Source of the DNA: Nemertoderma westbladi | Taxonomy: Eukaryota > Xenacoelomorpha > Nemertodermatida > Nemertodermatidae | Length of the DNA stretch: 64,000 nucleotides | Direction of reading: 5' to 3' | Assembly (NCBI GenBank): GCA_032718475.1 | Contig: JAUCBJ010006610.1 | Coordinates: forward strand, 62,001-126,000 | Part shown: one piece after another, positions 32,762 through 44,500 of the stretch | How positions within the stretch are numbered: position 1 is the stretch's first letter | Layout of the letters: every line of letters starts with the position of its first letter | Notes under the pieces: model-generated | What the model saw: only the letters and a program-made list of their open reading frames with translations | The model's database searches: none | What the model was told of the DNA's origin: nothing | Made by a program: the position numbers and the translations under genes

Positions 32762-34537
32762 TTAGTCTTTCTTGCGCGGACGGCATTTACGCAGTTTTTT
32801 AAAGCTGGCCAGAGTCCTTTTCTCTTTGGGGCGAGCCACTTTACAAGGAGGGCTATAACTCCTGGGTGAAGGGTGCAATATGATTGCATCACAGGGTGTA
32901 GGATTATGGTCGGTGTATCCGCCAGTCGAAGTGCCGGGCTGATTGACATCAACGTCGGGGGAGAGGGGTCTAACGGCCTTGAGAGCGCGTTTTAGGACGG
33001 CCGCTCTTACGGGTCCTTTACGAGTGGTCTGAACGAGAGCCGTGGGTGGACCATAGGCAGTCAGAAACTTCCTGGGTTTAATGGTTCTTTCCAACTCGCG
33101 TTCGCGGGCTCGGTATTCGTAAGGCCGTCGATATACTTCCTGTAACTCGGGGTGTGAGTTAACAAATAAGTCTCCATAGTCCGGATCCTGACGGATAAAA
33201 TTGATCAGGTTATATGAATGAAGGTCGCTAGGATTAACACTCCTGAGAAATTTGCGTACGAACTTGGTTGAAATACATTCTCCGACGCGCTTTAGTAGTT
33301 CGTAACTCGATATGCGTGATTTCTGTTCGACAGAAGCGAATAGGTAAGGATGGAACGCATAAACTCCTTCGTAAGCGCGTCCAGGATAATAGCGATGGCG
33401 CGAATCACAATGTAAATCAGCGTTCGCTTCCCAAGCTCTGATGTAAGGTAGTGTGATTATTTCATCTACGCTTTCCAAATCGTGATTAAAAGGGCAATCG
33501 AAACTGGCGTGTCCCTTTAGTTGACAATGGTGACATTGAGTCATAAATTGAGGGCAAACCGCAAAAATATGCAAGTTATTGAGTCTGCAATATGCGCAAT
33601 AAATTTCCATCGCCGGTTGTTCGTGGAAATAGGAACAGCGGACGTTTGTGTCCATGGGCGTATCATGGTCTCTCGATGCGCACAACCGACAACGTTGCCG
33701 AGAAACATAGTTGGCATGGCGATAATCGTACGCAGTGAGACACTGTGGACCTTGATACCATTCTAGGATGTAATCGTTGTCGCTGTTCCGGGGCGCGATA
33801 GGCTGAATCTCCTCAGATTCTAGGCATATTGGTTCGTCTTCCCAGTGCATAGCTGAGGTGGGCGTGTCTGTCTCTTCAAGTGGACCTATTGTCTGAATTT
33901 CCACGACCGAATAACCTGTGGGGATTCGAGGTCTTTGTATAACAGAGGAGTGCAAGTTCGATATACAAATCTCTTTGAAAATGGCAAATCCAGCGCTATC
34001 TAACTTCTCTGCAGCTGAGTTTCTTAGGCTGAGCTTGGTCAAAGCGCGGTCTTTAAATTGGCTATCCACGTTGCGGAACGGGGTTAAAAATCGCCGGAAA
34101 CATTCGAAGCGGATGAATTTATTATGTTCATCTAGCTTAGTGAGTTTGGTCCCAAGTATTAATGGATGGGCGCGTATAGTACGACTGCACACATCGGCTA
34201 GCCAACCGGAAAGTGCGGTGTTTTCAAAGATCGTGTAGATAGCTAAGGAGGGACGGAGTGGAACACTCATGAAGCTATACACGGCGCCAGTTGCGGTCAA
34301 TGGTCCATCAAAGTATAATCGAGAATAATGGTCTCCGTATACTTGTTGATAGTTGATGGGATTTCCGACTTTGAAATTCCATCCGTATTCCTGAAAGGCA
34401 AGATGTCCGATGGAAGTTCGTTGCACCTTTGTAATGTTGCTAGACGTATTAGCATACATGGTGCGGAAGAAACCTCGACCTTCTGCCCAGGGAGCAATCA
34501 GCTGAGTATCAACGAAAGGGTATGGAATGTTCTCCAT
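32762..34537 (-). CDS. Unrecognised accessory ORF of BEL copy B with a CCHC zinc knuckle
   Basis: An intact 591-codon ORF between integrase and the 3' LTR, the place where some LTR elements keep env. It has no signal peptide and no membrane segment, so it does not look like an envelope protein. Residues 283-348 are rich in Cys and His: C283/C286, C301, C314/C317, C328, and a perfect CX2CX4HX4C knuckle at C335, C338, H343, C348 (CHHCQLKGHASFDC). The C-terminus is strongly basic (KKLRKCRPRKKD), with another basic stretch near 510-535. This suggests a nucleic-acid-binding protein, possibly a second Gag-like or accessory factor. The 280 residues before the Cys cluster have no motif I know. Just upstream, ATTAG then GCATAC could serve as a splice acceptor, so expression from a spliced subgenomic RNA is possible. 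The frame is open although gag-pol is broken. Confidence 0.75.
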   Translation of the reverse strand: MENIPYPFVDTQLIAPWAEGRGFFRTMYANTSSNITKVQRTSIGHLAFQEYGWNFKVGNPINYQQVYGDHYSRLYFDGPLTATGAVYSFMSVPLRPSLAIYTIFENTALSGWLADVCSRTIRAHPLILGTKLTKLDEHNKFIRFECFRRFLTPFRNVDSQFKDRALTKLSLRNSAAEKLDSAGFAIFKEICISNLHSSVIQRPRIPTGYSVVEIQTIGPLEETDTPTSAMHWEDEPICLESEEIQPIAPRNSDNDYILEWYQGPQCLTAYDYRHANYVSRQRCRLCASRDHDTPMDTNVRCSYFHEQPAMEIYCAYCRLNNLHIFAVCPQFMTQCHHCQLKGHASFDCPFNHDLESVDEIITLPYIRAWEANADLHCDSRHRYYPGRAYEGVYAFHPYLFASVEQKSRISSYELLKRVGECISTKFVRKFLRSVNPSDLHSYNLINFIRQDPDYGDLFVNSHPELQEVYRRPYEYRARERELERTIKPRKFLTAYGPPTALVQTTRKGPVRAAVLKRALKAVRPLSPDVDVNQPGTSTGGYTDHNPTPCDAIILHPSPRSYSPPCKVARPKEKRTLASFKKLRKCRPRKKD

Positions 34538-35429
34538 ATTCCCGTCGTATGCCTAATATGTCTTCCATTGATGGTAGTGGTAGAGAGCAGGGGAAGACCT
34601 ATGTCGTATTCAGAAATATTCAGAAATACGATCTCAGTTCTCAGTTGGAGGATTCAAACGTTCGAAGACTATCTCCAAATGAATTTATCCCTAGTGCGAG
34701 GAGGTAAACACCAGTTCAAGGATATGTTTGTCTCAGTTGTTCTACATAAGATTTATAACTCCAATCATTGAGGGAGGTGAACAACCAGATTTATGACACA
34801 TAATGGTACCAGTTGTTCACAAACTATCCGCGTGTCCTTTCAGTCCTTGTTTGTATCACGGTTGTGGACTTAAGGAAATTATTGACGGTTGATTTTCTAA
34901 TCAACAACGAGAGGGTGGAAGTTGATATCATAAATATCAACAGAATGTGACATGGACAAGAGGTGCGGACACCAATATGAGCATCCAGATTAACAGTAAG
35001 GGATGGGAGGTTTAGTAAGAGGCGGTATGATCAATACCACGATACGGCAATGATTGGTCGATCGTCTCCCAAAGCTCCGAGCGCGTTGGGAAGAGAAGGT
35101 GGGACGAAGTATGTTGTATTTTCAATAGCGATGTATAGAGGGATAAAGGGAGTAAAGAGGAGGGAGGATATATGGTAGTATCCATAAGATACCACAATGG
35201 ACATGTTTCTGTCACATCATCATTCATTCTTGCCCTTTAATTGTGACACTGATCACAATAATTACAGGAAAACGATGAAGGAAGAGAAAATTACAGCCTC
35301 CCGAAGGAGACCGCCCGCGAGCACCCGTGCCCCGGGGAAAAACTATTCACATCATGGACCCTGGACATTAACCCATGTCTCTTCTCCAGTGTTCTCCTCT
35401 ATTTGTCTTTACAAGCTTTCTTCCACATT
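34538..35429 (-). other. Accessory region of BEL copy B between the two extra ORFs
   Basis: No convincing coding sequence. Short frames on both strands lack domains or composition bias. It could be an intron or untranslated sequence of the downstream ORF. Confidence 0.4.
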
Positions 35430-35807
35430 CTATCTTTCGAGTTGTTTTCGAATAGAATTCTCGTGTTCCATTCTCGGTTCATCATGCCGACTCCGCTGGG
35501 TATGATATTTAAATAGAACCTTTTCCCTTTTGGTGTCTACATCGTCCATATCATGTAAATCGATAGGATGGCCGGTAGTTAGGAAGTCCATATACGTACC
35601 ATTACGATTCGTATAGCGAGCGGTGAATTTTCGATAGTCCAATTCACGCGTAAGTCGCTCTTGGGACATCGGCGGTTCGATATAACGACCATCGTCCTCC
35701 GTAATGGTTGGATCGGCTTCACCGCGTATTAAGCTATCCACAAATGCTTGTAAAGGTAGAGTATATCGCTCCCTAATACCAAGATCATCTTCTATCAACT
35801 CCGTCAT
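35430..35807 (-). CDS. Unrecognised 125-codon ORF of BEL copy B
   Basis: The protein starts MTELIEDDLGIRERYTLPLQ and is rich in charged residues (DMDDVDTKREKVLF, RSRHDEPRMEHENSIRKQLE). No membrane segment, no Cys cluster and no motif I recognise. The acidic first half and basic second half look like a real soluble protein. It may be a separate small accessory protein or a 5' exon of the 591-codon ORF; a GTAAAG donor-like site lies shortly after its stop. Confidence 0.45.
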   Translation of the reverse strand: MTELIEDDLGIRERYTLPLQAFVDSLIRGEADPTITEDDGRYIEPPMSQERLTRELDYRKFTARYTNRNGTYMDFLTTGHPIDLHDMDDVDTKREKVLFKYHTQRSRHDEPRMEHENSIRKQLER

Positions 35808-37265
35808 ATCTGCTATCTGAGTTTATTAATATCAAAATGAGTTTATGTTTAGGCTAGCGGGCGTCGCTGCCTACCTCTCGTTGCCCCCGGACAGTGGGAT
35901 TCTCAGCGCCGATGTACCGTCGTCGCGGTGTTTACGCCAACATGTAGCAACAGCACGACAACGATAACCGGCACAAGTCACTCCACTGTCCGTCCCAAAG
36001 GCTTGGATCCACTCTAGGTTCTTTCTATAGGAGAGTTGGGTTACTTTCACAATTGCGACTAGCTACTGTAAACATACTTTAGCAGTAACATTCACCTATA
36101 AATGCATAAATTCCACACAACTGTCACCAATTGTACACATACAGGCCATTTGTCCGTTAGTCAGTGCCTTCCAGAATGTCACGTTATTACTGTGTATCCT
36201 TGGATACTAACAGTGTGCTATGTATTCTCTATGCTATGCAATGGGACAAGCTTTCTATTGTTCTTTTAACTTGCTTCTAATTCTAGCGTGGGTGTTGCTA
36301 TGGTGACATTATGGAAAGCTAGCGGTAGAATTAGGGTAATTCTCATGCATACAGATCTGGAATGCTATTTAATAGTAATTCTTTAATTGTCAATATCCTC
36401 TCTATGCATGATTTTATTAATTTTTATCGGCTATTGACTATATGTTGGAGATTCTCGCACTCTAATATACTCAAGAGGATGAATCTCCGCTCCCATGATC
36501 TATTAATTAATGGAATTTTGGGAATGTTATAAATTGCACAAAATGACAATTTATGAAATTCATTTAAAATATGAATTTAAATTTATTCCCGTGAATTTTA
36601 TTATTTGATGTTAAAATTGACACAATTTTTATTCCAGAGCATGTCTGGGGACTTTAACCACTGATTCTAGAATTTGTCTTTCAAGTATATCGGTGGGTGC
36701 CGCGATATCTTAATCGACTAGAATTACAGATGGTCAAAAGGTTTAACAGATTTATTTGCGTTTTACGCTACTGTTATAGGGACATCACGCTACTATATGT
36801 ATTATTATATATGGTATGAGAGCAATATCGCACGAAGCAATGTCAGTGTGAAGAGGCAAGTCGTTTTCAAGGTCTACCCAGAGCTTGGTTTAGCCGAGAC
36901 ACGAGGATCTGAACTTTGCATTCCTAATACTCTGCCTACCAATAATACTTGAATATAGTAGTGGCTTTATTGTACTTTAATAAGTACGGACATTTCATCT
37001 TACTGTAGTCACGTATTTATAATATGATACGGACAGTAAGGAAAGAGAAAAAATTATTTCTCGCCGTCACACTAAATATATATTATATATATGTAATTAC
37101 GTAATAAACACTAATATATTGCACTAATCTACCAAATAATCTAAAATAACCTTCTACTAAATAAAATTGAATAAAAACGATTATAATAAAGTACATAATA
37201 ATGTTCACATATAAAATATAATAAAATAGATAAAATAATATAGTCATGCACCCACTCCAGACGTA
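35808..37265 (-). other. Non-coding part of the BEL copy B accessory region
   Basis: 1.46 kb without a supported ORF. AT-rich toward 36400-37260, with TATATATATA near 37075-37092. Confidence 0.45.
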
Positions 37266-37730
37266 TCACGTTGGGGAGTCCCTAGATGTTTGAGGAATTA
37301 GGGAGGTGGTCGTGGGAAGAGTGTCTTGCCTTCCATAGTTTCCGGAGAGTTCTCTGTCTCTTTCCAGTAAACATAAACGACCAACTGGGCGGTTGAGTTG
37401 TTGCGTCTCAAAGATTATGCCTGGCTTCTTGAAGTTACGCCGCATGACGACGAGTTCTACCGAGCGTACTAAACCATCATCCGAGATGTGAGTCTCGATG
37501 ATACGACCTGTCTGCCACCGTTTACGTGGGAGGTCTGAATCTACAATAAGCACCATATCTCCGGCGCTGACGTTTTCTTGCTGCGCAAACCACTTAGTTC
37601 GAAGTTGTAGCGTGGGCAGATAATGTTTCTCGAAATGGTCAGCGAAACGACGGGATAGCAACTGCATAAGTTGCCAAGTTCGACGGCAGTATTCGTCTCC
37701 GTCGGTAATCTCCGATCGTGGGAGCATGGC
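37266..37730 (-). pseudogene. BEL/Pao integrase C-terminal domain (DUF5641-type), copy B
   Basis: A 153-codon frame containing NVSAGDMVLIVDSDLPRKRW and TGRIIETHISDDGLVRSVEL, typical of the domain that ends BEL/Pao integrases. It continues in frame from the integrase core through a TAA at 37731-37733 (LNKP, stop, AMLPRSE), so it is separated by one nonsense codon. Confidence 0.85.
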
Positions 37731-38165
37731 TTAAGGTTTATTCAGTAGGAAGTGCGCGGGTGTTAGCGCTTCCAGGGAATCGGGACTCGATGAGACTGGC
37801 ATAAGCGGTCTCTCGTTGAGATAGGCAGCTATTTCCTCCATTAACGTCCGCAAAAGTTCGTCGGTGAGATACGCGCGGCATGGCACTATAAAGTGAAATG
37901 CGGTTTTGACACTTCTAATTAATCTCTCCCAACTTCCTCCCCACCAAGGGGCGTCGGCGGCGTTGAAGGTCCAGCTAGACGCTGTTATCCTTAGCTGATC
38001 GTCCACCTGTCTTTGGTTCCAGTCCTTCACGTAAGCCTGGATTTCGTTGTTGGCACCAATGAAGTTCGTTCCCTTATCCGATCTCATGGTATTACTAGTC
38101 CCGAAGCGAGCGATCTGTCGGCGTAAACTTAAGACGAAGCTGTTGGTAGATAGATCGTTCACCAT
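37731..38165 (-). pseudogene. BEL/Pao integrase catalytic core, copy B
   Basis: Contains the second catalytic Asp (TMRSDKGTNFIGANNEI) and the Glu (PWWGGSWERLIRSVK), and ends in EALTPAHFLLNKP. The first Asp (GVDLFGPI) is upstream in another frame: a single-base shift near 38163 separates the two parts. The core ends at an in-frame TAA. Confidence 0.85.
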
Positions 38166-39988
38166 TATCGAGATGGATGGCTCTACAAGTCATGCATACG
38201 AAGATGACACACCATCTCTTGACTATAGTCCTAGCACGATATACTTCAATAGGGCCAAATAAATCTACACCAGTATTAGTAAAAGGTGGTTCATAGAAGC
38301 TTACTCGTTCCCTAGGTAATTCTGCCTCTCGCTGTGTTAAAGGCCTACTGAATGCTTTCCTACAGGGTATGCAGTTCCTAAGAACTTGGTTCAGAGCTCT
38401 ACGGGGTTTATAAAAATAATAGCGAGTTCGGATTTCGCTAAGAACTCGTTCTCTACCAGCATGATAAAGTTTGCTGTGAACATCTACAATCATCTTGATT
38501 TGTACTTCAAGATTTCTAATGAGTATGGGGAATTTAGTGTCAAAGGATAATGGCGCATTGGTGAGCCTTCCTCCAACACGTATTAACCCATCTATCATTG
38601 TGCTAGAGAAGCGATCCCTTAAGCGCATCTGCGGATTTCTCAACAACAGGAAATACTTATCGGAATCTTCATAGCATTGCAGGAGTCTCAGTATCTGCTT
38701 ATTGGTTTCTTCGTGCTCCTGGTAACTGATTTTCTCCTTTAGAAACCGGTCAGATGTCTTATATTTGGGTAAATTTTTAATAACATGAACTTGCGCAGAT
38801 GTCAATGGAGCGGTATCACTAATTGTCTTCGTCCTGGAGTAGTGATGATGAAAACATCGCCTTAAATATATGACGGCTTTACAGAGCCGATTCCAGGAAC
38901 TGTAGTGAAGCATTGCTCTCTGCAGCAGGGGTGAGATTCCTTGCGAGACGTCTGGTATTCCAGATTTCCAATCTCTGTCTCTAATTTCCATGACAGACTT
39001 ATTTGTGGCGAGGGATTGTGGATCCGAAGCATCGTTTCCGGAAGTATGTAATACAGATAGATCGATCGTCGGTTTAAATAACTTCGATTTACTCGCCCGG
39101 GTTTTAGGTTTGACTTTCTCCGCTCCCTTGGCTTGTCTAATCTCCGCCGTAGTAAGGTGAGGAGGCCATTCATCCTCTTCCTTACTCAGGAAGTCGGGTC
39201 CACCCAACCAGTCTGGAGTATCTATCAGTTCCTGTGGGGTTGCTCCCCTGGAGGCGATATCAGCTGGATTAATCGTACCAGGGCAATGTCTCCATTGATC
39301 TATCTTTGTGCGACTAAGAATAATAGCTACCCTGTTAGTAACAAAAACGCTGAACTGACAGACTTCATTGGTTATATACTCCAACACGAGTAAAGCGTCG
39401 GTCCAATAAACAGTTTTCTCCAGCGGATAGTCGATTTGTTCTGTTACGTTCCGGCCGATGGCTGTAGCGTATAAAGCCGCTTTTAACTCCGCTCGAGGAA
39501 CCTTTAACTTGTTGTTAATCAATGCCTTAGAGGTAACCAAGGCGACTTTGATTCCATCCGGAGTTTCGACTCGCAGATATGCTACTATACCTATTCCCAT
39601 GTCGCTGGCGTCTCCAAACACATGGAGTTGATAGGAATATGTAGGAAGAACATGACCAAAATATGCACGGGAAATTACAAAGCTCTCGATGGCAGGTAGA
39701 GAATCTTCCCATTTCATCCACTTCTTTAACAGTTCTCCCTTAAGTGGATCGTCCCAGGAGTGGTTTTCAAGCCACATTTGTTGTACTAAACTCCGAGCAA
39801 TCAATATAACTGGGCTAATAAATCCCAATGGGTCGAAATAAGTGCTCAGGATACTTAAACAAATCTGTTTGGTCCGAACTGGATTATCTCGCTGTTTTAG
39901 CTGAAAAAACAGGATATCTCTTTCAGTGTCCCACTTCAAGCCAAGCGTCTTGGTTTCTGGAAGATATTCCTTTATTAAGTCTAGGTCG
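38095..39988 (-). pseudogene. BEL/Pao RNase H and integrase N-terminal region, copy B
   Basis: The 614-codon frame (first Met at 39939, homology to 39988) begins MKWDTERDILFFQLKQRD. It holds RNase H (LHVFGDASD, VPRAELKAALYA, KTVYWTDALLVLEY), the connection (INPADIASRG), the integrase zinc-binding H2C2 domain (HSKLYHAGRERVLSEIRTRY, then CIPCRK) and the first core Asp in GVDLFGP. After CRAIHLD it leaves the conserved frame because of a 1-base insertion, so its last 28 or so residues are not native. Confidence 0.88.
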
Positions 39989-39999
39989 TTCGTTCTTCT

Positions 40000-41565
40000 A
40001 TTCGTTCTCTCATTATTTAAATACTGTTATCATTAAGTTACAGTCAGCCAGTTAGAGCCCTATTAACTACTTATTTGCGTTGTTGAGAGCTTTAACCATT
40101 AAAACTCTTTTTTAAATATTTTAAGATTTTAATTTAATTCGCCTTAACTTAAATAAATAAATATTTTTAATAATAATAAAAATACTACGGTACTTTAAAA
40201 TGGAATTTGTTCTGTTATATTAGGTGTATTATGTATTTTTGTGTACTATGTATTTTTTTTTTTTTTTTATTATATGATGAATATGATTGATACTAGGTGA
40301 ATACTGAATAATACCACGGTATTTTGATTAGAGAGATTAATACTAGGGTATTTTGATACGGTATTTTGATTAGAGGTGAACACTAGACAATACTACGGTA
40401 TTTTGATTTTGATTAGAGAGATTAATACTAGGCTATTTTGATACGGTATTTTGATTAGATGTGAACACTAGACAATACTACGGTATTTTGATTAGTGGTA
40501 AATATAATTAATGCTACAGTATTTTGAATAGAGGTGAACACTAGACAATACTACGGTATTTTGATTAGTGGTGAATATAATTAATGCTACAGTTTTTTGA
40601 ATAGAGGTGAACACTAGACAATACTACGGTATTTTGATTAGTGGTGAATATAATTAATGCTACAGTATTTTGAATAGAGGTGAACACTAGACAATACTAC
40701 GGTATTTTGATTAGTGGTGAATATAATTAATGCTACAGTATTTTGAATAGAGGTGAACACTAGACAATACTACGGTATTTTGATTAGTGGTGAATATAAT
40801 TAATGCTACAGTATTTTGAATAGAGGTGAACACTAGACAATACTACGGTATTTTGATTAGTGGTGAATATAATTAATGCTACAGTATTTTGAATAGAGGT
40901 GAACACTAGACAATACTACGGTATTTTGATTAGTGGTGAATATAATTAATGCTACAGTATTTTGAATAGAGGTGAACACTAGACAATACTACGGTATTTT
41001 GATTAGTGGTGAATATAATTAATGCTACAGTATTTTGAATAGATGTGAACATTAAATAATACTACGTCGTGGTTGTCTAACATCATATAATTATGTATTT
41101 TGATTAGACAGAGGTGAATATGATTACCACAGTATTTTGCTTAGAGATGAATATAAGTAATACTACAGTATTTTGTTTAGAGGTGAACATGATTAATACT
41201 GTACTACAGTATATTGAATAGTGATCAATACTACGGCGATTAATACCAAATACCAGTATATTTCAACCGTATGTTATTATTTCGTCCAATTAATTTGCAT
41301 ATTACTGTATTATGACACTGTATATATTTTCATGTTTTATTTTATCCATATGTAATTTTAAACGATTTTAAATTTAAGCTGCATAAATCATTTTAAGAGG
41401 GGACCTGCATGGAAACGAGTTCTATGAACTCATGCAGTTATCCCCGTCAGAACATTTTATTAGATAACCTTTAACATATAAATGTATATTATGTATATGT
41501 TCTTATGTATATGTATTTCTGTGTATTTCATGCGTTTCTGACAATAAACAACTTCAACTTCAACT
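40000..41565 (+). mobile_element. 5'-truncated LINE-like insertion in pol of BEL copy B
   Basis: Copy A continues across this point without the insert (1240-1280). The 3' end has ACAATAAACAACTTCAACTT, a short repeat tail as found on CR1/L2-like LINEs. Candidate target duplications are TCGTTCTTCT and TCGGTCTTCT (one mismatch). No ORF is visible, only minisatellite and AT-rich sequence. Confidence 0.7.
40440..41045 (+). repeat. 73-bp tandem repeat, about eight copies
   Basis: The unit includes ATTTTGAATAGAGGTGAAC and TGATTAGTGGTGAATATAAT, with a strict 73-bp period from 40521 to 41032 and degenerate units on both sides (40280-41240). It lies inside the LINE-like insertion. Confidence 0.9.
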
Positions 41566-44500
41566 TCGGTCTTCTACCGGTATCGCTTCCAGAAACTCAC
41601 GGGAGTTGCTGGTGAATTTCGTCAGTCGAAATCCACCTCTTTTCAAACACTCTACCGTTCCTTTCGCGACATCAATGGCTTCTTCTACTGATGGAAGGGA
41701 CTTTAAATTGTCGTCCATGTATATATCGCGCTTGATGTTATCTATCACCTCTTTGGAGAAGGCGTCTCGGTTGTCATTCGCAGTGGTCCGCACCACGGAG
41801 CAGGCGTTGGAAGGGCTTGATATGATCCCAAAAGCCTGGATGGTCATCCAGTACTCTACCGGTTTCTGGTTGAGATCTCCTTCAGGCCACCACAGAAATC
41901 TTAGGCTGTCTCTATCTCTATCCAGCGCCTTGACTTGTAAGAACATTCCTTCTATATCGGAGGCGAACGCGATGGAATATTGTCTTAATCTTAAAAGTAT
42001 TCCCAACAAAGATTGGAGTAAGTTGGGTCCTGGTAACAACTCGGAATTGAGGGATTGGCCCATATATAGAGCGGAGCCATCGAATACAACTCGTACTTCA
42101 TGGGGTTTACCGGGTTTGGGAACGTAATGATGTGTTAAGTAATACGTTCTCTCAGTTACTGGTGTTCCTTCCGGTACTCGCTCCGCGTATCCTTTTGTAA
42201 TAAATTTCTTCAACTTAGTTTGGTACATTTCTTTAGCTGAAGCATTAGCCGTAAGGCATCGATGTAATTGAGTGATTCTTTTCTCTGCCAAGGGTCTGTT
42301 ATTTATAAATCTAGGTTCCTGTTTTCGAAATGGTAGGCCGATTTCATATCTACCTTGATCTTTTAAAAAACGTGTAGTTGTTTCCTGGATTTGCTTGGCT
42401 CTTTCTTCTTCTATCGATAGGGCCTTATCGTATGAATTGGGCTCTACCAATTCTTGAGTAAAGAATCGTATGGCGAGTTCGTCCCGAGTTCTAGCGTTGT
42501 AGCGCTCTATCTCATCATTTAGTTCGTCATTGTAATCAATGGGTCCCGATGGGCGAATCAGTTGACATAGGTTCACCTGGTTTTTCCAAGTTTTGTTTTC
42601 TGTAATTAGGTCGATTGTGTCTTCTTCATCGAAGAGTTGGTAGATGTCGTCATTATCTGAGGAGTATGGTGTTCCCTCAGTTAGTTCGTCCACCTCACTG
42701 CTCTCCACTTCCCAATCATTTACTTGGTATATTCTTTCTTGTGGTAGTCTCTCTTTGAGAGTTCTGCGGGAAGGGCCAGTAAAGTACCAACCTACTCTAG
42801 TTCTTACCGCATAGGTTTGTAGTGGCTGCGGTTGAGCAGGCCATTTCTCCAATGTCTCGAGCGCCTCATGCGCGTTTTGGCCGATGAGTATTTGTACTCC
42901 AGGATAATCTGTCTGGAATCGAGGTATCTTAAGCTGTTGGATGCTCTCGTCCTCGTCCCAGTTATAAGGTTCTACTTGGGTAGTAGCGAAGTTCTTTATA
43001 GCCACCATTTTTACTGACCTTATACTTTGTGCTCCTGATTTATCCTGGGGGGTGGACAACGCACCTACATAGTAATCTGCCATTATGGTAGATTTCCAAA
43101 CCTGCATAATTCCGGACATATTCAACTTAGTTTGGAATTTGGGTTGTCCAGCAAAGATATCTTCGGCTAGTTCTTGATCGATGAATGTTCCTGTGCTGCC
43201 GGAGTCAAGGAGGGCGTTCACTATGTAACTTTTGTTAGGACCGTGAACTCTTACCTGCACTACAGGAAATTCTCTGATTCCTATGTTGGAAGTTGGAGCT
43301 TTCCAAGATGGTTGTCTGTCAAAGGTAGTTGGGGGGAACTCATTGTCGGTGTCCTTTTCATAAGTAAGTGCTCGATACACCGCGGTATTTATTAGGTAAC
43401 AGGATTCGTTGGCGTCGGAGAATTCGTCAGTATAGAATCCTTCCATCTCAGACTCTTGATCAGTGTCATTTACATCACTGAATTGGACATGTAGTTCGGG
43501 CTCACTTACCTGACTCGGGTTGTTTCGTTCGAACTCACTGTGTAACAAGATGTGATGTTTCGCGCCGCACTTTGCACACTTTACGTCTGAGTAACAGGTT
43601 CGCCGTTGGTGTCCTGATCTGAGGCAATTATAGCATAACTGCTTATCCCACATGACTTCACGTCTGTCTACAAGGGATTTCTTTAGGAATTCAGCACACG
43701 CACTCAAACGGTGGGGCCTGTCGCACAGCGCACAGTTTGGTTTGATGTTACTCACTTTACCCTGGGTAACTTGATGCACTCTCGTTCTTTCTTCGGGCTT
43801 TCTTCGGTGCATTCTGTTAGGAGACTGAGGAGGAGTCTTGGCAACCTGTTCTCTCCTATCGTTGGTTCGAGCCTTGTATTTACTTACGTCTTTGGAGGTT
43901 TTGTTAACGTAGTAAAATTTGTCAGTGTCTTTTCCGCTGTCCTCTTCTTGAGAAGCTTGGCTTTCGCCATCGTCAGTGTAACACACTGGTGTTACTCTTC
44001 TCCTAGAAACGGGTTTCTCACTTACCTTATTTTCCGATGTTTTCTCTCTGGACTGCTTTATGAGTTGTAGTTTTACTTCACCATCTAAGAAGGACATGAG
44101 ATCAGCCATGGTAGGGCCTCGTTGTTGCTGCTCATTCATATACAACACTTTCTTATCCCAGCGTGTACATACTCCACCCATGACCATGGAACTCTGATAT
44201 TCATGAGACTTACCTAACCAGTCCAATTGTCTACAGATCTCTTGAATCTCATCGGAAAACTCTATAATCCCGCTACTAAGGAAGTTTCGGGGGGCTACTA
44301 ATTTTGCATACAAATACTTAATTATGTTATCCTTGTTACCATACCTGATGTTTAATGTGTCCCAAACTTGTCTTAATCCATCTGGATGTCCAATAAACTT
44401 TAACGCCATTAACTTGGGAGGTCCTTCCAAGCACTTGATGAGGAATCTAAGTTTCTCTCCGTTAGATAGTACAGAGTTCTGTATGCTATCTTTGTAATAT

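Noticed and set aside
32762-34537. Envelope gene by position
   Set aside because: No signal peptide, no membrane anchor and a zinc knuckle; the composition is that of a nucleic-acid-binding protein.
34328-34771. 147-codon plus-strand frame
   Set aside because: Antisense shadow of the start of the 591-codon ORF.
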